Source: an uncultured Rhodospirillaceae bacterium
GTDB taxonomy: Bacteria; Pseudomonadota; Alphaproteobacteria; Rhodospirillales; UBA2165
DNA: 42,894 nucleotides
Assembly (NCBI GenBank): GCA_913020445.1
Contig: CAJWAR010000037.1
Coordinates: 1 to 42,894, forward strand
Reading direction: 5' to 3'
The first letter of the stretch is position 1, and each line of letters begins with the position of its first letter. The notes under the pieces are model-generated. The model saw only the letters and a list, made by a program, of their open reading frames with translations, ran no database searches and was not told where the DNA came from. The position numbers and the translations under genes were made by a program. Below, piece by piece: positions 5,813 through 14,573 of the stretch.

Positions 5813-7699
5813 TTAATTGAGCGCGGCCAGTGCCTGCTCGATCTCGGGCAAGACCGTTACATCTTCAATCGTCGCCGGCATCTTGTACTCCTCACCATCA
5901 GCGATTTTCTGCATGGTGCCACGCAAGATTTTGCCCGAGCGCGTTTTAGGCAACCGTGCCACGACGGTTGCGGTTTTGAACGCAGCCACCGGTCCGATCT
6001 GCTCACGGACCATCTGCACGACTTCTTTGACGATCTCGGAATTATCCCGCTCCACGCCGGCACTGAGTACGAGGAAGCCAAGCGGCAGTTGCCCTTTGAG
6101 ATCGTCGGCAACCCCGATGACGGCGCATTCGGCAACATCCGGGTGGGCGGCCAAGACTTCCTCCATCGCGCCGGTGGATAGACGGTGACCGGCGACATTA
6201 ATGATGTCGTCGGTACGCGACATGACAAAGACATAACCATCTTCGTCGATAAATCCAGCGTCGGCTGTTTTATAGTAGCCCGGAAATTCCGCCAGATAAG
6301 CTTCGATGTAGCGTTCCTCGGCATTCCACAGCGTTGGAAATGTACCGGGTGGCAGCGGCAGTTTTATCACCAGCGCGCCAATATCACCCGGATTAACTTC
6401 CTCACAATTGTCATCGACAACATGGAGGTCCATGCCGGGCACAGCCTTGGTCGGTGAGCCTTGTTTGACCGGTAGAGCTTCGATGCCGAGGCAATTGGCG
6501 CAGATCGACCAACCGGTTTCGGTTTGCCACCAATGATCGATCACGGGAACGCCAAGATTTTTTTCAGCCCATTGAAGCGTGTCCGGATCCAACCGTTCAC
6601 CGGCTAAAAACAGGGTTCTGAAATTTGAAAGGTCGTAGTCTTTTATTAGCGCACCGGCCGGGTCTTCTTTCTTAATGGCGCGAAAGGCCGTTGGCGCCGT
6701 GAACATCACTGTTACGTTGTGCTCGGATATGACGCGCCAAAAGGCGCCGGCATCCGGCGTGCCTATTGGTTTGCCTTCATAGAGGATGGTGGTGTTACCA
6801 TTGAGCAGAGGCGCGTAAACAATATAAGAGTGGCCAACCACCCAGCCGACGTCGGAAGCCGCCCAATACACTTCACCCGGTTCCACACCGTAAATGTTCT
6901 TCATGGTCCATTTGAGCGCGACAGCATGGCCGCCATTATCGCGCATGACGCCCTTGGGCTCCCCTGTTGTGCCCGAGGTGTACAAAATATAAAGCGGATC
7001 AGTCGCCTCAACGGAGACGCAATCATGGGGTTCAGCCGTAGCGGTCGCTTCTTTCCACTCAACATCTCGGCCATCAATGAGAGAGCAATCCTGCATCGGC
7101 CGTTCCAGAATGATGCAATGATCCGGTGTGTGACTAGCCAGCTCAATCGCCTCATCCAACAGAGGCTTGTAGGGGATAACCTTGCTGACTTCGATGCCGC
7201 AGGAAGTTGAAACAATAACCTTGGGTTCGCAATCGTCGATGCGGACGGCTAATTCGTTGGCGGCAAATCCGCCAAACACTACAGAATGGACAGCGCCAAG
7301 CCGCGCACAGGCCAACATTGAGATGACTGCTTCGGGAATTGCCGGCATATAAATAATGACGCGGTCCCCTTTAACGACACCATGATTGGCAAGGGCACCG
7401 GCGAAAACGGCAATTTCATCGCGCAGCTCACGATAGGTAAAGGTTTTGACTGTACCGGTAACAGGGCTGTCGTAAATAAGAGCGGTTTGGTCGGCGCGCC
7501 CTTCATCGACATGGCGATCAACGCAATTGTAGCAGGTGTTCAACTCACCGCCTTGGAACCACCGGTAATGGGGTGGGTTCGAACTGTCGAGTACAGTATC
7601 CCACGGCTTAATCCACTTAATATCGCTGGCGATCTCAGCCCAGAAATTCTCAGGATCGTCGATAGACTGTTGGTAGATGTCGTCGAATGAACGGTTCAC
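5813..7699 (-). CDS. prpE: Propionyl-CoA synthetase (acyl-CoA synthetase)
   Basis: This 628-residue enzyme activates propionate (and likely acetate) to its CoA thioester through an acyl-adenylate. The adenylation core motif is YILYTSGTTGEPKGV (about 237-251), followed by RDNGGHAVAL, which is typical of PrpE rather than acetyl-CoA synthetase. WWQTETGW forms the acyl-pocket/A5 region and YYKTADAGFIDEDGY the A7 region. PKTRSGKILRG near the C terminus carries the catalytic lysine (about 590) that is often regulated by acetylation. The N-terminal FW and KPWDTVLD segments match the ACS N-terminal domain. The GTG start at 7699 lies behind AGGAGGGG. It appears monocistronic. No methylcitrate-cycle gene is nearby, so the propionate fate is not shown here. 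Confidence 0.93.
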   Translation of the reverse strand: MNRSFDDIYQQSIDDPENFWAEIASDIKWIKPWDTVLDSSNPPHYRWFQGGELNTCYNCVDRHVDEGRADQTALIYDSPVTGTVKTFTYRELRDEIAVFAGALANHGVVKGDRVIIYMPAIPEAVISMLACARLGAVHSVVFGGFAANELAVRIDDCEPKVIVSTSCGIEVSKVIPYKPLLDEAIELASHTPDHCIILERPMQDCSLIDGRDVEWKEATATAEPHDCVSVEATDPLYILYTSGTTGEPKGVMRDNGGHAVALKWTMKNIYGVEPGEVYWAASDVGWVVGHSYIVYAPLLNGNTTILYEGKPIGTPDAGAFWRVISEHNVTVMFTAPTAFRAIKKEDPAGALIKDYDLSNFRTLFLAGERLDPDTLQWAEKNLGVPVIDHWWQTETGWSICANCLGIEALPVKQGSPTKAVPGMDLHVVDDNCEEVNPGDIGALVIKLPLPPGTFPTLWNAEERYIEAYLAEFPGYYKTADAGFIDEDGYVFVMSRTDDIINVAGHRLSTGAMEEVLAAHPDVAECAVIGVADDLKGQLPLGFLVLSAGVERDNSEIVKEVVQMVREQIGPVAAFKTATVVARLPKTRSGKILRGTMQKIADGEEYKMPATIEDVTVLPEIEQALAALN

Positions 7700-7881
7700 G
7701 GATTGCCCCTCCTAATTGCCGATTTTATTCTTTGGTCCTGAAACGTTTCCCGGCTTAATTTCTTGCGTAAACATTGCCATAAGGAGAAGCTAGGTTACAA
7801 GGGTGAAACTGGGGTGAACCCGGCTATTAATTGATTTTGGCTAATTTCGCTGAGTGATCTATTTCAACTGGAGGCCCATCG

Positions 7882-8748
7882 CTAGCTTTCCTCAATCTTA
7901 ATTTCCCTGATGGCAATATAAACACCCGCTACGGCGACAATTGCAATACCCACCCAACTCCATTGATCCGGCAGCGCGCCAAACAATACAAAGCCGACAG
8001 TCGTCGCCCAGATGATCTGCGTGTAGACAAAAGGCGCGATGATGCTGGCGGCGGCAAAACTGAACGAACCAACCATCAATATCTGGCCAATTGTGGCGAG
8101 CGATGCAAAGCCAAACAGGATGACGACATCGTCCATTTTTGGCGCCACCCAATAAAACGATAGAAATGGGATAAGCAATATCACGCCGATAAACGAGGTG
8201 TAAAAAGCCGAGGCTAAAATGGGCGTGGTGTCGGCAAGCTTGCGGTTAGCCATATAGAACAAGGCGAGAAAAACACCGGAACCCAGAGAAATGAAATAGC
8301 CGGTACGGTCACCTTCCATGGTCGGGCGCAGAATAAATAACACCCCGATGAAACCGATGATAACGGCAATGGTTCGGCGCGAGCCCAGCGGCTCACCTAA
8401 AACCCAGGGGGATAAGGCCGTGATAATCAGCGGCGCGACAAAAACCATCGCTGTCGCATCGGCAATATGGATAAAGTTGATCGCCCAGTAATAAAGCCCA
8501 ACGCCAATCGTGACAAAGGCGCTCCTGAGAATTTGGCCAAACCATTTATCTGGTATCAGCGCGCGTACGCCGTTTTTGTGGATTACCATCGGCGCCAAGA
8601 TGAGACTGGTGACGGCAAACTGGATCAATAAAATCGTCAGCGGCGTATAACTCGCCGCCAGCATTTTGGCGATGCCGTCTTTGGTCGCGTTGAACATCAT
8701 CGCCGCGACCATGAGGGAAATACCGAAAGGAGGATTGGAATTGTGCAT
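7882..8748 (-). CDS. EamA/DMT-family transporter
   Basis: The 288-residue protein has ten predicted membrane segments in two repeated halves, as in the drug/metabolite transporter superfamily. Recognisable EamA features are the FNATKDGIAKML opening helix, YYWAINFIHIADATAMVFVAPLIITALSP in the first half, and the matching ASIIAPFVYTQIIWATTVGF...VGIAIVAVAGVYI in the second. Such proteins usually export amino acids, nucleobases or other small metabolites across the inner membrane. The substrate is not evident. It sits between prpE and the allantoin genes on the same strand, with about 160-180 bp on either side, so it is probably transcribed alone. Start ATG at 8748 has a weak ribosome site. Confidence 0.85.
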   Translation of the reverse strand: MHNSNPPFGISLMVAAMMFNATKDGIAKMLAASYTPLTILLIQFAVTSLILAPMVIHKNGVRALIPDKWFGQILRSAFVTIGVGLYYWAINFIHIADATAMVFVAPLIITALSPWVLGEPLGSRRTIAVIIGFIGVLFILRPTMEGDRTGYFISLGSGVFLALFYMANRKLADTTPILASAFYTSFIGVILLIPFLSFYWVAPKMDDVVILFGFASLATIGQILMVGSFSFAAASIIAPFVYTQIIWATTVGFVLFGALPDQWSWVGIAIVAVAGVYIAIREIKIEES

Positions 8749-8910
8749 AAACCCGTTATATCTAAAACGGACTACTTGTCGAACGCTATTCGTTTTTTAC
8801 CGTCTAGGCCGGCAGTAAATATTCTGTAGATTTGCGTGAGCGGTAATTTGGCTGCTGTCGGATGAGGCTTCTTATGTGGCAGGTGAAAATATGAACCTAT
8901 CGGGCGCGCG

Positions 8911-9414
8911 TTAAAGCGCGATACGGGCGGTGCCTTGCTGGGCAGTAAACCAATGCTCTATACAATTGTCGCCACTGCCACCACGATCGATGACCAAGAA
9001 TTCGTGCCCCTCTTCTAAAACCAATAGCGGATGGTGCCAGAGGTCGCGCTTGTAATTGACCCCTTGATGGCCGGCGGCCTCAAAGGCGTGCAAATCTTCA
9101 AGCCCGACACTGTCGCCAAGCGGCGCAACGACGATGAGATAGGGCCTGTCCTGCAACGGTATGAAGGCTTGCGAGCCCAACGGATGGCGTTCCATCATTT
9201 TAATTTCAATCGGTTGGGGTCGCGGGGTGCCTCGAAAAATATTGATGAGCGGATGGCCATTTTCCATCGCGACATCAATATTGGCGAGATCGTGAAAGCG
9301 TTCGGTCGTTCCTTCATTGATGATCAATCGCTCCGCGCCGTTGGTTTCAATAACATCGCCAAATGGCGCGAATGACTCCGGCGACAGCTTTTGCAGTTTT
9401 AGCTCAAGACTCAT
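8911..9414 (-). CDS. allA: Ureidoglycolate lyase
   Basis: This 167-residue cupin-like enzyme splits ureidoglycolate into glyoxylate and urea, the last step of the purine arm here. Motifs typical of AllA are FAPFGDVIE near the N terminus, INIFRG, MERHPLGSQAFIPL with a conserved His, YLIVVAP, and GVNYKRDLWHHPLLVLE, followed by FLVIDRGG. Length matches the family. Its start overlaps the end of the allantoicase gene by 11 bp, which indicates translational coupling. It is the last gene of the minus-strand allantoin operon. No terminator is obvious in the 160-bp gap before the DMT gene. Confidence 0.93.
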   Translation of the reverse strand: MSLELKLQKLSPESFAPFGDVIETNGAERLIINEGTTERFHDLANIDVAMENGHPLINIFRGTPRPQPIEIKMMERHPLGSQAFIPLQDRPYLIVVAPLGDSVGLEDLHAFEAAGHQGVNYKRDLWHHPLLVLEEGHEFLVIDRGGSGDNCIEHWFTAQQGTARIAL

Positions 9415-10420
9415 TTTTGGTCAGTTTCCCCAAAACCTTGAAACGACTGATGCCGCCATCCGGAAAAATGTTCAATCGAACATGCGAAACCGGTCCGATT
9501 TTGTTTATCTTGTCGCCTTCAAAGGTGTGGTTGCGATCCATCGCCAGCTTTTGTTCGTCCATTAAATTTTCCCAGCTACAATCATCGCTTAACAAATCTT
9601 CGTTGTCGGGATTTTCCACAAGGGCTGCCTGCACCGAACAGCGATCGGGATAATTTCCTTTGAAATGCGCCGTATCCACTTCGATACGTTCTACTACGCC
9701 AGTTGCACCAAGAGAGATAACGATCCAATCGTTACCTGGTTCGCGCCGCCGCCGGGTCTCCCAGCCATCGCCCATATTAACCCCGCGGCTGGGTGAAAGT
9801 ATGACCCAAGGATCACCATAATGGGCATCATTGTAGCCGATGACATTGCCGCCATTGATCACAGATGAAAGCTCTTGCAGGTTGCTCAAATCATGGCGTT
9901 GCCATTCGCAAATTGGATTGCCGTAAACGCGCAGCCGTGCAACGCCGCCGTCGGGATAAATATTCAGGCGCAGATAATTAAAACGTGCCTTTAAGGCGTT
10001 TTCAAAAAAATTGTGTGAGTCGGCGTCGAGAGCTTTCTTCGGTAATACTTCGACCCACATCGTATCTTCATCAGGATCGCTATCTGACAGCGCACCTTCA
10101 ATTGAGGCATGCGGCGGATGGTTGCCGGTAAAGTGGCGGGTATCGATATCAAAACCCGTGATCACGCCTTTGGCGCCAAGCCGCACAATACAATAATCAT
10201 TACCCGGTTCGCGGCGGCGTCTCGATTCCCAGCCGTCCATCCATTTGCCATGTTCGTCAAATTTATCGTCGATGAATACCGGCTCTTCGACTTTGATCAG
10301 CCGGCTCTTATGAGCGAAGAAATCATCCGTCGCGTAAATCACGTCGGCGCCGATACGCGGCGAGGCCAAATTGATGGCGCCTTGGGTAAAGTTCGGTAGT
10401 TTATTTTCTTGATCGCTCAT
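9404..10420 (-). CDS. alc: Allantoicase
   Basis: This 338-residue protein hydrolyses allantoate to ureidoglycolate and urea. It is built of two homologous allantoicase beta-sandwich repeats. The first (residues 14-170) contains INLASPRIGA and DGWESRRRREPGNDYCIV; the second (about 185-335) contains GDGWETRRRREPGNDWIV. Each is followed by a TxHFxGN(H/Y)P segment. Both repeats keep the RRRREPGND motif, so neither half looks degenerate. The gene lies 12 bp after uraD and overlaps allA. Operon membership and complete motif coverage make the assignment firm. Confidence 0.95.
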   Translation of the reverse strand: MSDQENKLPNFTQGAINLASPRIGADVIYATDDFFAHKSRLIKVEEPVFIDDKFDEHGKWMDGWESRRRREPGNDYCIVRLGAKGVITGFDIDTRHFTGNHPPHASIEGALSDSDPDEDTMWVEVLPKKALDADSHNFFENALKARFNYLRLNIYPDGGVARLRVYGNPICEWQRHDLSNLQELSSVINGGNVIGYNDAHYGDPWVILSPSRGVNMGDGWETRRRREPGNDWIVISLGATGVVERIEVDTAHFKGNYPDRCSVQAALVENPDNEDLLSDDCSWENLMDEQKLAMDRNHTFEGDKINKIGPVSHVRLNIFPDGGISRFKVLGKLTKNES

Positions 10421-10432
10421 TTATTTGCGTTC

Positions 10433-10957
10433 CTAGGTAATTGCTTTTAAGCGAAGTAACGCGATCCGATGGACCTGCGTCAGGGCTTCGTCAAATTCCG
10501 TATCTGCGTCGTTATCAACGCGTTGTCTGAAAATTTCCAAGATTTCCGCCCGGTGATAGCCGCGGACAGCGAGGATAAACGGAAAGCCAAATTTCTCTTT
10601 GTATTGATCATTGAGGCTCTGAAAGGCCGCGAATTCTTCAGCTGTGCAATTGCCGAGATCAGCGCTGGCTTGCTCAGAAGTAGAGTCTTCCGTCAGCTCA
10701 CCACTGATGGCAAGTTTACCGGCTAGATCCGGGTGAGCCCGCAGGAGCAAAAGCTTTTGTTCTTTGTCCGCAAATTCAACAACGCTTGCCATGGCGAAAT
10801 GCAAATCTACCGCATTGTTATGAATTTTCACTAATCTTTTATCGAATACTTGTTCGGCAATCCAAGGTGAGTGTTCATAGACGCCGCCAAACACACGCAC
10901 AAAATCCAAGCGGTCCATTTGGCTTGGAACATTTGTTTGATAGGCGCCGGCAGTCAT
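10433..10957 (-). CDS. uraD: OHCU decarboxylase
   Basis: This 174-residue enzyme decarboxylates 2-oxo-4-hydroxy-4-carboxy-5-ureidoimidazoline to S-allantoin. It shows the family signatures: FVRVFGGVYEHSPWIAE with the catalytic-region His, LLRAHPDLAGKLA, SEQASADL, and YKEKFGFPFILAVRGY. The C terminus VHRIALLRL fits the bacterial single-domain form. Its ATG follows the puuE stop without a gap (TAA then ATG), so the two are translationally coupled. Together with uraH on the opposite arm it completes the two steps after urate oxidation. Confidence 0.95.
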   Translation of the reverse strand: MTAGAYQTNVPSQMDRLDFVRVFGGVYEHSPWIAEQVFDKRLVKIHNNAVDLHFAMASVVEFADKEQKLLLLRAHPDLAGKLAISGELTEDSTSEQASADLGNCTAEEFAAFQSLNDQYKEKFGFPFILAVRGYHRAEILEIFRQRVDNDADTEFDEALTQVHRIALLRLKAIT

Positions 10958-11896
10958 TTAGGTGGCCTCCTCATACGGGTGGGCGGCGCGCCAATGCCGC
11001 GCGATATCCACCCGGCGGCAGAACCACACCTTGTCGTGCGAACGTGCATATTCAACAAATTTCTTGAGCGCCTGAAAGCGGCCCGGGCGCCCAACGACAC
11101 GGCAATGCAGGCCAACCGACATCATTTTCGGCGTCGTCGCGCCTTCCTCATAGAGCGTATCAAAGCTGTCTTTGAGGTAATTAAAAAATTGATCACCGGC
11201 GGTAAACCCGGCGGTGGCGGCAAAGCGCATGTCATTGGCATCCAGCGAGTAGGGGATGATCAAATGCGGCTGGTCGACGAGTTTTGACCAAAACGGCAGT
11301 TCATCTGAATAATCATCCGCGTCGTATAAAAAACCGCCTTCCTCGGTAATGAGCCGCCTTGTATTGGGGCTGGTACGTCCCGTGTACCAGCCGAGCGGCC
11401 GCTCACCGGTCACTTCGGTATGAATTTCGATGGCCTTGTAGAGATGTTCTTTTTCGATGTTTTCCGGCACATATTGATAATCGATCCAGCGATAGCCGTG
11501 GCTGCAAAGCTCAAAATCGTTTTTAAGAGCTGCCTCGACAACATTAAGGTTGCGTTGCAGGGCCATCGCGATAGCGAAGATGGTCACCGGAATTTCAAAA
11601 TCTTTGAACAAGTTGAATAAGCGCCAGACACCAACTCGACTGCCATATTCATAAAAGCTCTCCATGCTCATATGACGCACGCCTTCGCGGGCATCAGCGG
11701 TTATTTCGGATAGAAAAGCTTCGGAGGCCTCATCACCATGGAGGATGCTGTTCTCGCCGCCTTCTTCATAATTGATGACGAATTGCAGGGCGATGCGCGC
11801 CTCACCCGGCCAATTGGCTTGCGGTTTATCTGCACCATAGCCGATCAGATCGCGGGGGTAATTTTTAAAATCGGAAGAGATATAGCCTTCAGCCAT
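10958..11896 (-). CDS. puuE: Allantoinase, polysaccharide-deacetylase-like (PuuE)
   Basis: This 312-residue protein belongs to the PuuE family, a cofactor-independent allantoinase with a polysaccharide-deacetylase fold, unrelated to the metal-dependent AllB type. It opens allantoin to allantoate. Characteristic stretches are YPRDLIGYG near residues 13-21, INYEEGGENSILHGD, the FELCSHGYRWIDYQ segment of the NodB-like core, and RPLGWYTGRTSPNTRRLI. Its 3' end abuts uraD. It is the second gene of the minus arm, 15 bp downstream of the GntR regulator gene, so the regulator and the pathway share a transcript. Confidence 0.95.
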   Translation of the reverse strand: MAEGYISSDFKNYPRDLIGYGADKPQANWPGEARIALQFVINYEEGGENSILHGDEASEAFLSEITADAREGVRHMSMESFYEYGSRVGVWRLFNLFKDFEIPVTIFAIAMALQRNLNVVEAALKNDFELCSHGYRWIDYQYVPENIEKEHLYKAIEIHTEVTGERPLGWYTGRTSPNTRRLITEEGGFLYDADDYSDELPFWSKLVDQPHLIIPYSLDANDMRFAATAGFTAGDQFFNYLKDSFDTLYEEGATTPKMMSVGLHCRVVGRPGRFQALKKFVEYARSHDKVWFCRRVDIARHWRAAHPYEEAT

Positions 11897-11910
11897 CTGA
11901 TCTATCCTCC

Positions 11911-12612
11911 TCAGCCCGTTGCCCGGGCTTCGATGACTTCAGCAAATACCGATTTGAGATCATTATTTTCCGCAGGCGCGTCCAGCCGCATTTCAGCTTC
12001 GGCTTTTTCAAGATGGCGGGCCATCAAATCGCGGCATTTTGCTGCTTCGCCGGCGGCCACCGCGTCAACAATATCAATATGATCATCATCAACACAGAGC
12101 AGATGACCCGGCGCTTCGTAGAGGGCGAGGGCGAGCGAGGATTGGGCCACCAATTGGCGCAGTAACTCCTGGATCGGTTTGTTGCGGGCAACACCGGCCA
12201 GCCGGACATGGAATTCGCCGGCGAGACGGATGGCGCCACTGCGGTTACCGGTCTGGATGGCGGAATTTTCACGCGCGACAATATCTTTAAGCGACTGCGT
12301 GTTTGCCGCCGTACAATATTTGCAGACTTCATCAATAATTCCGATTTCCAACAAGCGCCGGGCGGCAAATATTTGGCGGACGTCCTCGGCCGCAGGTGTC
12401 GCTATGACAGCGCCTTTGTTGGGGCGAAGCTCGACAACTTTGTCCAACGATAACCGTAGCAAAATTCGTCGAATGATCGTTCGGCTGACGCCAAAGACCT
12501 CGCACAACTCGCTTTCCCTCAGTTTGGCGCCGGGGATAAGCCGCTGTTCCAGCACCGCACTAAAGACCTGATCGTAGATCCATTCATCAGTCGTTTCAGG
12601 TTGTCCGTTCAT
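11911..12612 (-). CDS. GntR family regulator with FCD domain
   Basis: This 233-residue transcription factor has an N-terminal winged helix (about 12-75; VFGVSRTIIRRILLRL is the recognition region and LRPNKGAVIA the wing) and a C-terminal all-helical FCD ligand domain. The FCD domain keeps likely metal-binding histidines in GEFHVRLAG, DDHIDIV and MARHLEKAE. It heads the minus-strand allantoin operon and is divergent from uraH, so it is the obvious local regulator of purine breakdown, probably a repressor released by a pathway intermediate. Candidate operator sites lie in the intergenic region. The effector is not predictable from sequence. Confidence 0.92.
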   Translation of the reverse strand: MNGQPETTDEWIYDQVFSAVLEQRLIPGAKLRESELCEVFGVSRTIIRRILLRLSLDKVVELRPNKGAVIATPAAEDVRQIFAARRLLEIGIIDEVCKYCTAANTQSLKDIVARENSAIQTGNRSGAIRLAGEFHVRLAGVARNKPIQELLRQLVAQSSLALALYEAPGHLLCVDDDHIDIVDAVAAGEAAKCRDLMARHLEKAEAEMRLDAPAENNDLKSVFAEVIEARATG

Positions 12613-12911
12613 AGGTAATTGCGCCGCCTCATTTAGCTCAGATTTATTTTGTATACTAAAATAATATATAATGGATACAAAAATTGCAATAAAAAGGTCG
12701 ATAGTAAAGGGTATATTCGGGGTGCGCCATTATTTACTGTTTAGATTCAAAGGTCTTGCTGACTATAAATCATGGTTATAAATCGCAGAAAATTGCAAAA
12801 AAATACCAATTACCTCTTGCAACTCCGCATAGATATGAAGTACGATAATTTTCAAATTGGCAACAATAATAATATAAAATTGGATACAATTTGTTGGAGG
12901 CAAGTTTTAAT
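12613..12911. promoter_or_regulatory. Divergent control region of the purine cluster with candidate GntR operators
   Basis: This 299-bp, strongly AT-rich region separates the two arms. It contains three related 10-mers: TTGTATACTA (12649-12658), ATGGATACAA (12671-12680, 22 bp from the first) and TTGGATACAA (12880-12889). They share a TTGKATACAA-like core, similar to the short palindromes bound by FCD-type GntR proteins. The third ends 5 bp before the GGAGG ribosome site of uraH. TATAAT at 12667-12672 could be a -10 for the plus arm, but no clear -35 accompanies it. No other gene is visible. Confidence 0.5.
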
Positions 12912-13265
12912 ATGGGTTTTCTAACGACACATGTCTTGGATTCAGCGCATGGCTGCCCGGCTGCCGGTGTGCGTGTCGAATTGTATCGATTTGAAGGCTC
13001 TGAGGGTGAGCAAGTGATAGAAGCAACAACCAATGATGATGGCCGGTGCGATAATCCAATATTAAAGGATGATGATTTTGCCGCCGGTACTTATGAGCTA
13101 CGGTTTCACATCGGCGATTATTATCGGCATAAAGGCGTTGATCTGCCGTCGCCGGCTTTTTTGGATGTCGTGCCGATCAGATTTGGCATTGCCGCGCCCG
13201 AAGATCATTATCATGTGCCACTCCTGGTCTCGCCTTATTCCTATTCCACCTATCGCGGCAGCTAG
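12912..13265 (+). CDS. uraH: 5-Hydroxyisourate hydrolase
   Basis: This 117-residue transthyretin-like protein hydrolyses 5-hydroxyisourate to OHCU. It has the N-terminal LTTHVLDSAHGCPAAGV strand with the catalytic His, the YELRFHIGDYYRH region, the FLDVVPIRFGI strand and the diagnostic C-terminal YRGS tetrapeptide. The frame is open from a TTG at 12891, but the GGAGG at 12896-12900 lies inside that extension and is correctly spaced for the ATG at 12912, so I use that start. It is the first gene of the plus arm, 23 bp ahead of puuD, and acts directly on the PuuD product. Confidence 0.95.
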   Translation: MGFLTTHVLDSAHGCPAAGVRVELYRFEGSEGEQVIEATTNDDGRCDNPILKDDDFAAGTYELRFHIGDYYRHKGVDLPSPAFLDVVPIRFGIAAPEDHYHVPLLVSPYSYSTYRGS

Positions 13266-13288
13266 CCCAACAAAAGGTAACTATCCCC

Positions 13289-14494
13289 ATGATCGATATC
13301 GCATATGCTGACTGGTTAGAACTGATGTTTCGGTGGTTGCATCTCATCGCCGGTATCGCCTGGATTGGATCATCCTTTTATTTCATTTTTTTGGATTTGA
13401 GCCTGCGTAATAGCGATGCCTTGCCGACCGGGGTCAAAGGCGCCTCCTGGAACGTCCATGGCGGCGGCTTTTATTTTATGCAGAAATATACCGTCGCTCC
13501 GGATACCATGCCCGAGGAACTGCATTGGTTTAAATGGGAAGCCTATTTTACCTGGATATCCGGCTTTTCGCTGATGATTATCATCTACTACTGGGGCGCC
13601 GAAAGCTTTCTGATCGACAAAGAGGTGATGGACCTCAATCAGTGGCAGGCGATTGGCATTAGTATCGGTGCCTTTATCGTTGGTTGGGTGGTCTATGATC
13701 AGCTTTGTAAATCGCCAATCGGCAAAAACGCCATAGCTCTTTCAGCGATTGTTTTCGTCATGATCCTGCTGGCGGCCTATGGCTTTACCCATGTCTATAG
13801 CGGGCGTGGCGCTTTTGTCCATGTCGGTGCAATGGTTGGCACGATCATGGTGGCAAACGTGTTTTTCGTCATCATTCCCAATCAGAAAGTTGTCGTCGCC
13901 GATTTGATCGCCGGACGGGAACCGGCAGCCTATTTAGGCGACGATGCAAAGCAACGCTCGACCCATAATAATTATCTGACCCTGCCGGTGTTGCTGATGA
14001 TGATCAGCTCGCATTTTCCGATGGTTTTCTCGAACAAACATTCCTGGCTGGTGGTCGCGCTGGTGATCATTATCGGCGGTATCATTCGCGATTACTACAA
14101 CGCGAAAAATGCCGGCGGGTCTGGTAATCGTCTCAAATGGCAATGGCCGGTCGCGGCGGCTTTCATGGTCGTGTTGATTGTTTTTATCAGCTATCGCGAA
14201 GATGTGAAAGTTGCCGAGGACGACCAGCTTGAATCTAATGACGTGCTGGCGATTGTGCAGACCCGTTGTGTCTCCTGTCATGCCGCCAAAACCACGGATG
14301 AAGATATTGAAGAGGCGCCCGGCGGTGTGAAGCTTGAAACGATTGCAGAAATCAAAAAGTACAGCGCGAAAATACTAAAGCAGACGGTGCTGACCAATGC
14401 CATGCCGCTCGCCAATAAAACCAAAATGACCAAAAAAGAACGGCAAGGGCTCGGCGATTGGATCAGGCGTGGCATGCCGGTCGAAGAAGATTAG
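13289..14494 (+). CDS. puuD: Membrane-bound urate oxidase with cytochrome c domain
   Basis: The 401-residue protein begins with a multi-helix membrane domain (DUF989-type; opening helix MFRWLHLIAGIAWIGSSFYFIF) and ends with a c-type cytochrome domain whose haem motif is CVSCH (residues 327-331). The distal part includes AMPLANKTKMT with a probable axial methionine. In established work PuuD oxidises urate to 5-hydroxyisourate and passes electrons to the respiratory chain instead of to oxygen. The cytochrome must face the periplasm. It lies between uraH and xdhA, replacing soluble uricase or HpxO. All eight or so helices and the haem domain are intact. Confidence 0.94.
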   Translation: MIDIAYADWLELMFRWLHLIAGIAWIGSSFYFIFLDLSLRNSDALPTGVKGASWNVHGGGFYFMQKYTVAPDTMPEELHWFKWEAYFTWISGFSLMIIIYYWGAESFLIDKEVMDLNQWQAIGISIGAFIVGWVVYDQLCKSPIGKNAIALSAIVFVMILLAAYGFTHVYSGRGAFVHVGAMVGTIMVANVFFVIIPNQKVVVADLIAGREPAAYLGDDAKQRSTHNNYLTLPVLLMMISSHFPMVFSNKHSWLVVALVIIIGGIIRDYYNAKNAGGSGNRLKWQWPVAAAFMVVLIVFISYREDVKVAEDDQLESNDVLAIVQTRCVSCHAAKTTDEDIEEAPGGVKLETIAEIKKYSAKILKQTVLTNAMPLANKTKMTKKERQGLGDWIRRGMPVEED

Positions 14495-14573
14495 ATGGGA
14501 CTCGTTCTTTAAAAGAGGCAATAATTACTTAAGCGTCAAAAGTGCGTGAATATAAGCAGGGATTTAGAAATTA

